This document shows, piece after piece, positions 40,541-50,004 of a DNA stretch of 64,000 nucleotides; the first letter of the stretch is position 1, and every line of letters starts with the position of its first letter. Source of the stretch: Mycobacterium xenopi (lineage in GTDB: Bacteria; Actinomycetota; Actinomycetes; Mycobacteriales; Mycobacteriaceae); assembly GCF_009936235.1 (NCBI RefSeq), contig NZ_AP022314.1, positions 4,216,001 through 4,280,000 on the forward strand, in the 5' to 3' direction. The notes below the pieces were generated by a model. It saw nothing but the letters and a program-made list of their open reading frames with translations. It made no database searches and was not told the origin of the DNA. Made by a program: the position numbers and the translations under genes.

Positions 40541-41740
40541 TCAGCGTTGGGCAGGCCGGTAGGCGGTGACGACGACCGTCCCGCCAAGACCAATGTTGTG
40601 TTGCAGCGCGACCTTCGCGTTTTGGACCTGTCTTTCGGCGGCGTGGCCGCGCAACTGCCAGGTCAGTTCGGCGCATTGCGCCAAACCTGTTGCTCCAAGC
40701 GGATGGCCCTTGGAGATGAGTCCGCCTGACGGGTTGACCACCCAACGCCCGCCGTAGGTGGTGTCATTGGCGTCGACCAGTTTGTGACCCTCGCCCTCGC
40801 CGCACAGGCCGAGCGCCTCGTAGGTGAGCAGCTCGTTCGGTGCGAAGCAATCATGCAACTCGATCACGTCGACGTCATCAGGCGAGATCTGGGCCTGCTG
40901 GTAAACCCGCTGTGCCGCTTTGCGGCTCATCGCGACGCCCACGAGCGTCGCCATGCTGTTGCTGTCAAAGGTGCCCGGCACGTCCGTAACCAACGCCTGG
41001 CCAACAATTTCGACGGCCCGTGCGTGGAGGTCGTTGTCGGCGACAAAGCGTTCGCTCGCCACGATCGCGGCGGCGGATCCATCTGAAGTCGGTGAGCACA
41101 TCGACCGGGTCAGTTGCGCGGCCGGATAAATCATCTTGTCGGCCTTGATCTGTTCTTCGGTGTAAGGTTCGCGAAACTGCGAATACGGATTGCTCATCGA
41201 GTGGCGGTGGTTCTTCACCGCGATTTTCACAAAGTGATCGACAGTCGAGCCGTACCGCTCGTTGTGCTCGAGGCCCGCCGCACCGAACATCCATGGAGCA
41301 GGCGGAAAGTGGAAGTCGCGCAGCGCAGCCATGGCCATCATGTGTCGCTGCATCGGCTGCTCACGGTCGTTATATGTGCTGCCGAGAGAACCGGGTGCCA
41401 TCTTCTCAAAGCCGATCGCCAGTGTGCAGTCGGCTATACCGCCGCGAATCGCCTGCGCGGCAAGGAACAGCGCGCTCGATCCAGTGGAACAGTTGCTGTT
41501 GACGTTGAACACTGGTATCGCGGTCAACCCGAGCTCGTAGACGGCGCGGTGGCCCGAGCACGATTCCCCAAAGCAAAAGCCCGCGTAGCCTTGCTCAATT
41601 CTGTCATAGGCGATTCCGGCGTCCGCCAGTGCCGCAATCCCCGCCTCCTTGGCCATGGCCGGGTAGTCCCAGCCCTCCCGGCGGCCAGGTTTGTCGAACT
41701 TAGTCATACCGACACCGATGACGAAGACCTTGTTGGGCAT
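40541..41740 (-). CDS. SCP2/Ltp-type thiolase (lipid-transfer protein family)
   Basis: 399-residue thiolase-fold protein of the sterol-carrier-protein-x type. Active-site segments are FNVNSNCSTGSSALFLAAQA (cysteine near residue 84), DVIELHDCFAPNELLTYEAL and SKGHPLGATGLAQCAELTWQ. It is full length for this class, which cleaves or retro-aldol-cleaves acyl-CoAs in sterol side-chain and branched fatty acid degradation. It is 11 bp downstream of the MaoC-type hydratase gene; several mycobacterial Ltp enzymes act together with a MaoC/DUF35 partner. Confidence 0.9.
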   Translation of the reverse strand: MPNKVFVIGVGMTKFDKPGRREGWDYPAMAKEAGIAALADAGIAYDRIEQGYAGFCFGESCSGHRAVYELGLTAIPVFNVNSNCSTGSSALFLAAQAIRGGIADCTLAIGFEKMAPGSLGSTYNDREQPMQRHMMAMAALRDFHFPPAPWMFGAAGLEHNERYGSTVDHFVKIAVKNHRHSMSNPYSQFREPYTEEQIKADKMIYPAAQLTRSMCSPTSDGSAAAIVASERFVADNDLHARAVEIVGQALVTDVPGTFDSNSMATLVGVAMSRKAAQRVYQQAQISPDDVDVIELHDCFAPNELLTYEALGLCGEGEGHKLVDANDTTYGGRWVVNPSGGLISKGHPLGATGLAQCAELTWQLRGHAAERQVQNAKVALQHNIGLGGTVVVTAYRPAQR

Positions 41741-41751
41741 GGCTGTTCCTG

Positions 41752-42609
41752 TTATGGGGCGAATCCGGCTAGACCGTCGGTGATAACGGACTTGTCGGGG
41801 TGCTCATCGCCAGCGGTTTCGAACGCATAGGTCTCACGTCCGGTGCGCCAGATCCTGGTGGTGATTGTTTCCTGGGGCCGGGCAGGCTTGCTGAACCGCA
41901 CTGCCAGCCGCTTCAACCGCGCCGGATCGTCGGGACTGATATTGGTGATCAGTGCGTGGGATATGAAAGCGACGGTGCACAAGCCGTGGATGATGATGCC
42001 GGGCAGTCCCACGGACTTGGCGAAGCCGTCATCGAGGTGGATCGGCATCGGATCACCCGCCGGTCCGGAGTAGCGAAAGGTTTGGTCCTCATCGAAGCGT
42101 TGCACCGCTGTCAGGTCCGGATCGCGGTTGCGCAAGGACTCGTCGAAGGTGTGGCCCGGGCTTGGGACACCGACGGTGCCGTCGAACACCCCGCCGCGGA
42201 AGAATCCGACAAAGTATTGTTCGTTGACCAGATCACCCCGATAACCACGAGTTTCGGCCAGTGTTGTCACGACAACGCCCGAGTCCTTGCCGGATATGCC
42301 GATGGGCTTGGCGCGCACGGTCAGTACCTCGCCGGGTTCGATAGGCCGGTACAGCCGAAAGTCGTGCTCGCCGTGCAGGACTTTGGTCATCAAATTGCCC
42401 GGTACCACTGACATGGTCGCCTCGCCCATGATCTGAAATACTGGTACCACCGCGAATACCGGGGGCGCCAAGCTTCCGTCCAGGTGTGCGCTGATCCGGT
42501 CGTTAGTTGCCTCGGCGTAGGCGATTGTACGTTCAGCGTCGACCTTGAACTCCCGTTCGTCGGTCCACGTACCGAGCCGGGAAAGGTTGAAGCCATCATC
42601 AGCAGTCAT
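41752..42609 (-). CDS. MaoC-family enoyl-CoA hydratase (MFE-2 hydratase-2 type)
   Basis: 285-residue double hot-dog hydratase. The catalytic hydratase-2 motif is YSGPAGDPMPIHLDDGFAKS, followed by VGLPGIIIHGLCTVAFI; relatives have GDxNPLH, here GDPMPIH. The N-terminal half contains VVPVFQIMGEATMSVVPGN and VLHGEHDFRLYRPIEPGEVL. It hydrates trans-2-enoyl-CoA to (R)-3-hydroxyacyl-CoA. First gene of the operon with thiolase, SDR and the ACAD remnant; divergent from the AraC-type regulator. Confidence 0.9.
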   Translation of the reverse strand: MTADDGFNLSRLGTWTDEREFKVDAERTIAYAEATNDRISAHLDGSLAPPVFAVVPVFQIMGEATMSVVPGNLMTKVLHGEHDFRLYRPIEPGEVLTVRAKPIGISGKDSGVVVTTLAETRGYRGDLVNEQYFVGFFRGGVFDGTVGVPSPGHTFDESLRNRDPDLTAVQRFDEDQTFRYSGPAGDPMPIHLDDGFAKSVGLPGIIIHGLCTVAFISHALITNISPDDPARLKRLAVRFSKPARPQETITTRIWRTGRETYAFETAGDEHPDKSVITDGLAGFAP

Positions 42610-42760
42610 GCTTACTCCTCGCTTGTCGAAAGCCAGTGGGCCCGACGTTAGAAGCAGCAGCGCCTGTTTCCGCTGACCGAACGTTTCGATCGCTTGACCG
42701 AACTGCTCACGCCGTTACGGTAAGTCTTGGAGCCGATCGCCCCCGAGGAGCCAATTGCCG

Positions 42761-43810
42761 GTGACCGAATACACGATTCCAATGCGTCGAGCTCAAGCCT
42801 GTATCGAATTGGCCGCTCGCCAGGGATGGGATATCGACACGCTCCTGCAGGAGGTTGGGATCTCGCCTGTGCTCGTCGCCGAGGGACGGTCGCGCATTTC
42901 GATGGAGCAGTTCGCTGACCTGATACGCGCGTTGTGGCGCACCACTGACGACGAGCTCATGGGGCTGGGGTTGGCACCGGTGCCGCGCGGGACGATGCGG
43001 CTCATTTCCTACGCCCTTGTCGGGACTCCAGATTTGGGGTCGGTCCTGCGACGCTACGTTGAGCTTGCCAAGGCCGTCCCCGGGTTCCCATCGATTGTCG
43101 TCTCGGCGGGTCCCAGAGAAGTCAGGGTATCGACGGAGTTGACCGTGATAAAGCAACACGATGAGCTGATCATCGATGCACTTTTGGCTGCTGGCCACCG
43201 GTTCGCCAGCTGGGCGATCGGGAGGCAAATACCCCTTCGCCGGGTCGAGGTGCCCTATCCCCAGCCCGACGAGATCGACGACTACGACGTGATTTTCGGT
43301 GCTCCGGTGGTGTTTGCGGCACCCACCGCCGCGGTGGTGTTTGACTCGAAGATGCTCGCTATGCCGTGCATTCGCACCGAAGTCGAACTAGACGAGTTCC
43401 TGCGGCGCGCGCCTGCCGGCCTCCTGCTGCGTCGCGACTACGGCTCGTCGATGAGCGACCAAGTCCGCCGGATCTTGGCTGAAGGTGTCAACGGGCAATG
43501 GTCGACCGCCGACGAGATCGCTGCTCGCCTTGCGATGAGCCCGCAAACCCTGCGTCGGCGACTTCGTGATGAACATACGTCCATTCGAAAGATCCGCGAG
43601 GCGCTCCTGCGCGATGCCGCGATCGCAAGCTTGGTCCGCGGCGAGGAAACCGTTACAGCGCTCTCGCGGCGGCTGGGCTTCTCCGAACCGAGCGCATTCA
43701 CCCGGGCGTTTCGGCGGTGGACCGGCTGCAGTCCCGGTTCGTACTTGCCGCGGGGCGCCGTTGAATGCGGGCAGCAAGGGCAGAGTCGTCGCCGCCGGTC
43801 GCGTCCCTAG
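42761..43810 (+). CDS. AraC-family regulator (VirS/OruR-like, arabinose-binding-type N-domain)
   Basis: 349-residue regulator. The N-terminal ligand domain has YTIPMRRAQACIELAARQGW, RISMEQFADLIRALWRTTDD and LGLAPVPRGTMRLISYALV, as in VirS-like AraC proteins. The C-terminal double HTH is TADEIAARLAMSPQTLRRRL and VTALSRRLGFSEPSAFTRAF, then RRWTGCSPGSYL. GTG 42,761 is preferred, 10 nt after GAGGAG; a TTG at 42,755 is possible. It is divergent from the hydratase-thiolase-SDR operon with about 150 bp between, and is its probable regulator. Confidence 0.87.
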   Translation: MTEYTIPMRRAQACIELAARQGWDIDTLLQEVGISPVLVAEGRSRISMEQFADLIRALWRTTDDELMGLGLAPVPRGTMRLISYALVGTPDLGSVLRRYVELAKAVPGFPSIVVSAGPREVRVSTELTVIKQHDELIIDALLAAGHRFASWAIGRQIPLRRVEVPYPQPDEIDDYDVIFGAPVVFAAPTAAVVFDSKMLAMPCIRTEVELDEFLRRAPAGLLLRRDYGSSMSDQVRRILAEGVNGQWSTADEIAARLAMSPQTLRRRLRDEHTSIRKIREALLRDAAIASLVRGEETVTALSRRLGFSEPSAFTRAFRRWTGCSPGSYLPRGAVECGQQGQSRRRRSRP

Positions 43811-43930
43811 ACCCGGGTGAAGAATAAGCTTAACTCCCGCAAGAATAGGCCACTGTGGTGAGCGCTTCGGTCACACGCCGGTCACCCCGAAGACGGCATC
43901 GTCGCGCCTGAAGGCACCCTCGATCGGGGC

Positions 43931-45405
43931 GAGCAATTGTCAATATCTGTGGATGGAGAATTTCAGGCGGCCTCCTTCCGGGCTTCCTCGGTGGCCGGTT
44001 CGTCGGTGCGTTCGAGGAGTTTGCCGTTCTCGAACTTGGCGCCGGCCCGGACGAGGGCGACCAGGTGGGGTGCGTTCACCGCGCGCCAGCGTGACTGGGC
44101 GGCCTCGATTAGCTTGTAGGCCACGGCGATTCCCGCCGCGCGTGAGCCCGGACCCTTGGTGATCTTGCTTCGATTACGCACCGTTGAGAAGGTGGATTCG
44201 ATGGGATTTGTCGTTCTCAGGTGCACCCAATGCTCGGCGGGGAAGTCGTAGAAGGCCAGCAGCTGGTCGAGGTCGTCGGTGATTTTGGCGACCGCCTTGG
44301 GATACTTGGCGCCGTAGGCCGCCTCGAATGCCTTGACCGCGTTCAGCGCGTGGCGTTTGTCCTCGGCGTTCCAGATCTCTGCGAGCGCCTTCTTCGCGCC
44401 GGGGTGCGCGGATTTCGGCAGTGCGGCAAGAACATTCGCAATCTTATGAAACCAGCAGCGCTGTTCCTTGGTCTCCGGGAACACCTCGCGCAGCGCGCCC
44501 CAGAACCCCAGTGCGCCATCCCCGATGGCCAGTACCGGCGCGCGCATGCCGCGCCGCTTGCAGTCACGCAACAGATCCGCCCACGACTCGGTGGCCTCGC
44601 GGTAGCCGTCATCGAGGGCGATCAGCTCTTTGCGGCCATCCGCGCGCACCCCGATCAGCACCAGCAGGCACAGCTTGGTCTCCTCCAGGCGCACGTTGAC
44701 GTGGATGCCGTCGGCCCACACGTACACATAGTCCACACCCGAGAGGTCGCGGGCCGAAAACGCCTTCTGCTCGGCTTGCCAGGTCTGGGTCAGCTTGGTG
44801 ATCGTGGCCGCCGACAGGCCCTTGGTCGAGCCCAGAAACTGGCCCAGCGCCGCCCGAAGTCCTGCGACGAGAGCCCATGCAGGTACAGCAGCGGCAGCAC
44901 CTGCTCCACCTGCGGGGTCTTGCGCGCCCACGGCGGCAGGATCGCCGAGGAAAACCGCACCCGCTCACCGGTTTCCGGGTCAACCCGCTTATCGTTGACC
45001 CGCGGCGCGTGCACCTCGATCGCACCCGCGGCGGTGGTCACCTCACGCGGCTCGTGATAGCCGTTGCGCACCACCAGCCGATGCCCGTTCTCGTCGCGCT
45101 CATCGGCGAACTGGGCACAATAGGCGGCCACCTCGGCCCGCAACGCCGCGGCCAGCATCTGCTGCGCACCCTCGCGCACGATCTCATCGATCACCGACGA
45201 CACCGGGCCCGCCAACACGACAGGCGCAGCCGAACCATCACGATCGCCGGCCTCAGGGACTACATTGAGCATGGGTCGTACCTTCCCGAACCAGCGCGTC
45301 AACGCCGGTCCTTGATCAGACAAATGGACTTCAGATCATCCTCGGGAAGGTGCGCCCAATCACGCCGCCTCGCCGAGGCTCATCCACAGGTTCTGATCAT
45401 TGCTC
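43931..45405 (-). mobile_element. IS256-family insertion sequence, 1,475 bp, with 8-bp target duplication
   Basis: The ends share GAGCAAT, TCA and CTGTGGATG at matching positions: left GAGCAATTGTCAATATCTGT, right (read inward) GAGCAATGATCAGAACCTGT. The 8-bp sequence ATCGGGGC is duplicated at 43,923-43,930 and 45,406-45,413, the usual size for IS256. It interrupts the racemase gene within its DRGK segment. The transposase is frameshifted. Confidence 0.92.
43963..45272 (-). pseudogene. IS256-family (mutator) transposase, one frameshift
   Basis: The N-terminal part from ATG 45,272 (MLNVVPEAGDRDG) contains LRAEVAAYCAQFADERDENG, HRLVVRNGYHEPREV and LPLLYLHGLSSQDF. The frame is lost at about 44,850-44,856 and resumes in a second frame with ALGQFLGSTKGLSAATITKL, DYVYVWADGIHVNVRLEE, LAIGDGALGFWGALREVFPE, RCWFHKIANVLAALPKSAHP and RTTNPIESTFSTVRNRSKIT. 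Those blocks carry the DDE catalytic residues of the mutator family. The combined length (1,310 nt) is one base short of a full frame. Restoring one base would give about 436 residues. Confidence 0.88.
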
Positions 45406-45902
45406 ATCGGGGCAAACACAACATCAAGCTAAATCTGAACGATTCCCGGATCAGGAGGCATTCTACTGCTTTACTCGTTTGCCACTGCGACGTCTTCCTC
45501 ACGGGGTCCGTCTACGCGTCGCCGGGCGCCTCGGCATCGGCCAGCCCGATCTCGAGCCATGCAACCCGCGACTGGTCTGTGGGCGAATGACGGGCTAACC
45601 AGACCGGATCTTTGGCCGACACCGCGCGCCGCGAGATCAACTACATCGCGATCGCCGCGGTTCTCGGCCTATCAGCCGTCCGGACGAACAGCCTGTGCCG
45701 CCCGGCAATATCATGCGGCTTCGCCGGCGACGGGATGCTGCTCGGCAGCGTCGCCGCTCTCTACAAACGCCCGCAATCGGGTCGAGGCCAGGTCACCAAT
45801 GCGGCAATGGATGATACGGCCCTGTACACAGCGTTCGTGTATGGGATGCATGCGGTCGGCTTGTGGAGTGAAGGCCGCGGCATGAGCATCCTCGACGGCG
45901 CT

Positions 45903-46034
45903 CCGAAGAAAGTCCTCGTCTGCATCACTCGAGAGCAGCGTGGCCTTGAGCAGTTCGACATCGCGTGCGGTCACCGGCGACGGCACGACGTCCGGCTGGC
46001 CGTAGGTGTATCCGGGAATGGTTCGTGCTTGCAT
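45903..46034 (-). pseudogene. N-terminal fragment of a protoglobin-family heme protein
   Basis: From ATG 46,034 the minus strand reads MQARTIPGYTYGQPDVVPSP, VTARDVELLKATLLSSDADE and DFLR. This matches the N-terminus of mycobacterial protoglobin-like proteins (IPGYTYG...SPVT...LELLKATLLFGDED). The fold normally continues for another 140-150 residues with the heme histidine; none of it is present. The break coincides with the end of the convergent racemase remnant. Confidence 0.55.
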
Positions 46035-46130
46035 CTGCGCTCTTCGCGTCGACCTCGAATATCGCAGGAGTCCCACAAAAGCCGGGAACACCAGAACCTA
46101 CACGAACAAGAGCGCCAGGGACTCGTCGCT

Positions 46131-47510
46131 TCAGAGCAATCTACGCAGTACCTTGACCGCACGGCTGCTGTACGGAGGATAGATGAGACCCGGATCCGGC
46201 CGAGCCGACTTGGCCAGGACCGCGCGGCGGTGGCTGAGGGCTTCGAACCCCCACTTGCCGTGGTAGGCGCCGATGCCGCTGGCGCCGACACCTCCGAATG
46301 GCAGCTGGGGCACCAAGCAGTGCATGATCGCGTGGTTGATGACCGCCCCGCCCGACGGTGCGCGGTCGATGACTTTTCTAGCCAAGGATGAGGATTGGGT
46401 GAAAACGTATAGCGCCAGCGGCTTCTCGCGGCTGTTCACGAATTTTACCGCTGCATCGATGGATTTTACGCTAATGATAGGTAACACGGGGCCGAAAATC
46501 TCCTCAGCCATTATCCTATCGGACGGATCAGGGTCGAGGATCACCGTCGGCTCGATCCGCAATGCGGCCCGGTCGAAGTCACCGCCGGTGACGATTTGGC
46601 CGTGCATGTCGCCGATCATTGACACCAGTCGGTCAAAATGGTGGTCATTGACGATTCGCAAGGACGGCGCCGAGGCGAATTTCCGCAGATATGCCGTCAC
46701 CTTCGGTACGAATTGGTTGACGATCGCTTCTTCGGCCAGCACGTAGTCTGGCGCGATGCATGTCTGTCCTGAGTTGATCAGCTTCGTGTAGGCAATCCTT
46801 CGCGCGGCCACGTCGATGTCGGCGTCAGCAGCTACGACAGCCGGGCATTTCCCGCCAAGTTCCAACGTGACAGGGGTGAGTGTGGCGGCCGCCGCTGTCA
46901 TCACCTTACGGCCGACTTCCGTCCCTCCGGTGAAAAACACATGATCGTATCCCTCTGCCAGCAGTTCCTGGGTCTTCTGAGCGCCGCCGAGCACGACGCG
47001 AATGGTAGTGCTGTCGAGGTATTGCGGCACCAACTCGCTGATCAACGAAGAGGTCGCCGGGGCCAACTCCGAGGGTTTGATAACCACGCCGTTGCCGGCC
47101 GCCACGGCCGCTACGACCGGCGCCATAGTGAGATAGAACGGATAGTTCCATGGCCCGATGATCAAGACCACACCCAACGGTTCGTACTGTATCCACGCGC
47201 GAGCTGGTCTCTGCACCAATGGTATCGACGTCCTCGTGCGCCGCATCCAGGACTTTAGGTGCTTACGGGCGAAGGACGCCTCCGTCTTTGTCGAGGCGAT
47301 ATCACCCATCCATGCCTCGAGATGCGGACGGCCGAGATCACTAGCAAGTGCATCTGCGATATCGGATTCTCTTTCCCGGCAGATCTTTTCAACACCTCGA
47401 AGCTGTGCGGTCCGCCAATCCAGAGATCGCGTGTGTCCGCGTGCGAATGCTTCACGGACATCAGCTATCACACCTCCTTCGGCGCCACGTCGGGTGGCGG
47501 AAACCTTCAT
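46131..47510 (-). CDS. Class 3-type aldehyde dehydrogenase
   Basis: 459-residue NAD(P)-dependent aldehyde dehydrogenase of the ALDH3/fatty aldehyde type. Motifs: EPLGVVLIIGPWNYPFYLTM near residue 112, VIKPSELAPATSSLI, FFTGGTEVGRKVMTAAAA, the catalytic glutamate in VTLELGGKCPAVV, the nucleophile cysteine in KLINSGQTCIAPDYV, and EEIFGPVLPI. The C-terminal tail YPPYSSRAVKVLRRLL is typical of membrane-associated fatty aldehyde dehydrogenases. It starts at ATG 47,510, about 120 bp after the IS-broken ACAD on the same strand. It would oxidise long-chain aldehydes to acids. Confidence 0.92.
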   Translation of the reverse strand: MKVSATRRGAEGGVIADVREAFARGHTRSLDWRTAQLRGVEKICRERESDIADALASDLGRPHLEAWMGDIASTKTEASFARKHLKSWMRRTRTSIPLVQRPARAWIQYEPLGVVLIIGPWNYPFYLTMAPVVAAVAAGNGVVIKPSELAPATSSLISELVPQYLDSTTIRVVLGGAQKTQELLAEGYDHVFFTGGTEVGRKVMTAAAATLTPVTLELGGKCPAVVAADADIDVAARRIAYTKLINSGQTCIAPDYVLAEEAIVNQFVPKVTAYLRKFASAPSLRIVNDHHFDRLVSMIGDMHGQIVTGGDFDRAALRIEPTVILDPDPSDRIMAEEIFGPVLPIISVKSIDAAVKFVNSREKPLALYVFTQSSSLARKVIDRAPSGGAVINHAIMHCLVPQLPFGGVGASGIGAYHGKWGFEALSHRRAVLAKSARPDPGLIYPPYSSRAVKVLRRLL

Positions 47511-48313
47511 TTGCGACCCCCAGATTCCACAATCCGCACCACACCAATGGCAATCAGTTTCTCCGGCGGTGAGGAATCGCTACGTCGCAGCCGAGGGTTT
47601 CGCCACCGTCGCCACGGCAAGCCAGGTGTCATCGCCCTGTTAATAGGCCTTTCGCGATGTGGGTGATCTGCACCTCGTTGGTGCCGGCGTAGATCATCAA
47701 CGACTTTGCGTCGCGCGCAAGCTGTTCCACGCGATATTCCGCCATGTAGCCATTACCACCGAACAACTGAACGGCTTCCATTGCAACCTCAGTAGCCGCC
47801 TCTGAGGAATACAACTTGATTGCGGACGCCTCTGCGAGCGTGGGGATCCGCCCGGCTTTCAGCTTCTCTAGTGTCTGGAAAACCATGTTCTGCACGTTGA
47901 TCCGCGCGACCTCCATCTTGGCTAGCTTCAGTTGGATCAGCTGGAATTGTCCGATCTCCTGCCCCCATAACCTGCGTGTCCGTGCGTATTCGATGCAAAG
48001 GCGGTGACATTGTTCGATGATCCCGAGGGCGAGAATCGCAACTCCTACGCGTTCAGCGGTGAAGCTCGATCGCGCGCTATCGCGGCCATCTCTTCCTTCA
48101 GCCCGCTCACTTTCGCCGAGCAGCCGGTCCCTGGTGACCCGAACATTATCGAAGAACACCTCGCCGGTCGGCGAGGAGTGCATGCCCATCTTCTTGAAAG
48201 GCTTTCCTTGTCTCAGACCCTCCATGCCGGCGTCAAGTACAAACGTCAATACCGTGCGATCACGCTGGTTCACACTTTGGTCTCCATCATCGAGCTTCGC
48301 GTAGACTACTAAG

Positions 48314-50004
48314 CCTAAATCCGTGGATGGTTCCGGTGATTTGATCGGCGTGTGAACAGCGAAAATGCCTTCTGAACTGGGACAATACGAGTGCTGAGGC
48401 CGCATTTGTCCATAGTCCGGGAAGGCACTTTCGATGCACTCATCGTATACGTTCACCACCGGATCGGCGGTGTTTGACGAGCAGAATCTGCTGTCGGCGG
48501 CCGGGTTGGTGCCAGTGCTGGAACTGGCTGAGCAGACCGGTCTTTCGGAATTGATCAACGAGCGCGTGGATCTGCCGTCGACTCGGGTGAAGTCCGGCGC
48601 GGTCAACCCGGCTGGCAAGCTGACCTCGATCGTCGCCGGGATGATGTGCGGCGCGGACAGCATCGATGATGCCAATGTGCTGCGCGCCGGCGGCACACCC
48701 CGGGTGTTCAACGAGGTATATGCCCCATCGACGTTGGGGATCTTTTTGCGCGAGTTCACCTTCGGGCATACCAAACAACTCGCCGCAGTGGCCCGCGAGC
48801 ATCTGATCGCACTGGCGGCGCGCACCCCGCTGCTGGCTGGCGCCGACGAGCGGATGTTTTTGGACATCGACTCGCTGCTGCGCCCGGTCTACGGCCACGC
48901 CAAGCAGGGCGCCTCCTTCGGTCATGCCAAGATCGCCAGCCGCGCGCTGCTGCGGCTGGGCCTGTCCCCACAGATCACCACCATCTCCACGGCGACCGCC
49001 GCGCCGGTGATCGCCGAGGCGCAGCTACGGAGCGGCAAAGCCGCCTCCGGGCGCGGTGCCGCATACCAGCTCAAGCAGGCGATCACCACCGCGAAAGCGA
49101 TCAACCCCGACGCGCCGATCCTGGTGCGCGGCGACTCAATGTTTGGCACCAAGAAAGTGATCACCACCTGCATTCAGCGAGGCGCCGAATTCTCCCTGTC
49201 GATCAGCCGCAACAAGCGCATCAACGCCGCGATCGCCGCCATCGACGAGGCCGCCTGGACCCCGGTGCACTACCCGGGCGCGGTCGAAGACCCCGACACC
49301 GGGGCGTTGATCTCCGATGCCCAGGTCGCCGAAACCCCCTACACCCTGCGCCTGGCCCGCGGCCGAACACTGACCGTGCGGCTGGTAGTGCGCCGGGTCA
49401 AAGACGCCCGCCACCTGGATGCGTTGTTTCCGGTGTGGCGCTATCACCCGTTTGTCACCAACTCCGCGCTGCCGGTCGACCAGGCCGATATCACCCACCG
49501 ACGCCACGCCATCATCGAAACCACCTTCGCCGATTTAATCGACGGCCCACTGGCACACATCCCGTCGGGGCTGTTCGCGGCCTGCGCCTGGCTGGCCTGC
49601 GCGGTGATCGCCCATAACCTGCTGCGCGCCGTCGGCACCCTCGCCGGTGGCCACCATGCCGTGGCCCGCGGGGCTACCCTGCGCCGCGACCTGATCAACA
49701 TCCCGGCCCGCTTCGCCGCCCCGGCCCGCAAACCAATGCTGCACCTACCCGCCCACTGGCATTGGCGAGCCAGATGGAAGGCCCTGTGGCACAACGTCAT
49801 CGGTTACCCGATCGCGCAACCCCGCGCCGCCTGACCCCACCTTCCAAGCCCTGTCCGCCCCGCCATCCCAGGCCCGACCCAAGGAACCCAAAGGAAAGCT
49901 GGTACAGGCCAGCGGATCACCCACGCCCCACCGCGCCACACTCGGCCGCATCCCAAAACAACCGCGTCGACGGCAACACGAAATCACCCATCCACGGATT
50001 CAGG
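48314..50004 (+). mobile_element. IS1380-family insertion sequence, copy 1, 1,691 bp
   Basis: Terminal inverted repeats: left CCTAAATCCGTGGATGG, right (read inward) CCTGAATCCGTGGATGG. The 5-bp sequence CTAAG is duplicated at 48,309-48,313 and 50,005-50,009. The element carries one transposase, antisense to the interrupted acyl-CoA dehydrogenase. A second, nearly identical copy enters the window at 62,986. Confidence 0.94.
48434..49834 (+). CDS. IS1380-family transposase, copy 1
   Basis: 466-residue DDE transposase of the IS1380 group. Recognisable parts are VDLPSTRVKSGAVNPAGKLT, IVAGMMCGADSIDDANVLRA, the first DDE strand MFLDIDSLLRPVYGHAKQGA, ILVRGDSMFGTKKVITTCIQ with the second aspartate, and HRRHAIIETTFADLIDGPLA with the glutamate. 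Near residue 380 it reads FAACAWLACAVIAHNLLRA, one residue shorter than copy 2 (FAANCAW), where the asparagine is usual in relatives; this 3-bp loss may affect activity. Otherwise open throughout. Confidence 0.92.
   Translation: MHSSYTFTTGSAVFDEQNLLSAAGLVPVLELAEQTGLSELINERVDLPSTRVKSGAVNPAGKLTSIVAGMMCGADSIDDANVLRAGGTPRVFNEVYAPSTLGIFLREFTFGHTKQLAAVAREHLIALAARTPLLAGADERMFLDIDSLLRPVYGHAKQGASFGHAKIASRALLRLGLSPQITTISTATAAPVIAEAQLRSGKAASGRGAAYQLKQAITTAKAINPDAPILVRGDSMFGTKKVITTCIQRGAEFSLSISRNKRINAAIAAIDEAAWTPVHYPGAVEDPDTGALISDAQVAETPYTLRLARGRTLTVRLVVRRVKDARHLDALFPVWRYHPFVTNSALPVDQADITHRRHAIIETTFADLIDGPLAHIPSGLFAACAWLACAVIAHNLLRAVGTLAGGHHAVARGATLRRDLINIPARFAAPARKPMLHLPAHWHWRARWKALWHNVIGYPIAQPRAA

Larger units (their letters stand above)
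43880..45905 (+). pseudogene. CaiB/BaiF-type alpha-methylacyl-CoA racemase, split by an IS256-family element, truncated at both ends
   Basis: Before the IS the plus strand reads GHPEDGIVAPEGTLDRG, and after it, in the same frame, KHNIKLNLNDSRIRRHSTAL and CDVFLTGSV, matching LDRGKRSIxLDLK of racemases. Further frames give RLGIGQPDLEPCNPRLVCGR and MTG, then RREINYIAIAAVLGLSAVR, FAGDGMLLGSVAALYKRPQS, GRGQVTNAAMDDTALYTAFV and GMHAVGLWSEGRGMSILDGA. Similarity ends at about 45,905. The N-terminal part before the DRGK segment and the last half are missing. Such racemases epimerise 2-methylacyl-CoA for beta-oxidation of branched chains, which fits the neighbouring genes. Several frameshifts show it was already decaying or decayed after insertion. 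Confidence 0.72.

Noticed and set aside
44850..44856. Programmed ribosomal frameshift in the IS256-family transposase
   Set aside because: IS256 elements encode one uninterrupted transposase, and no slippery sequence is present, so a mutation or sequencing error is more likely.
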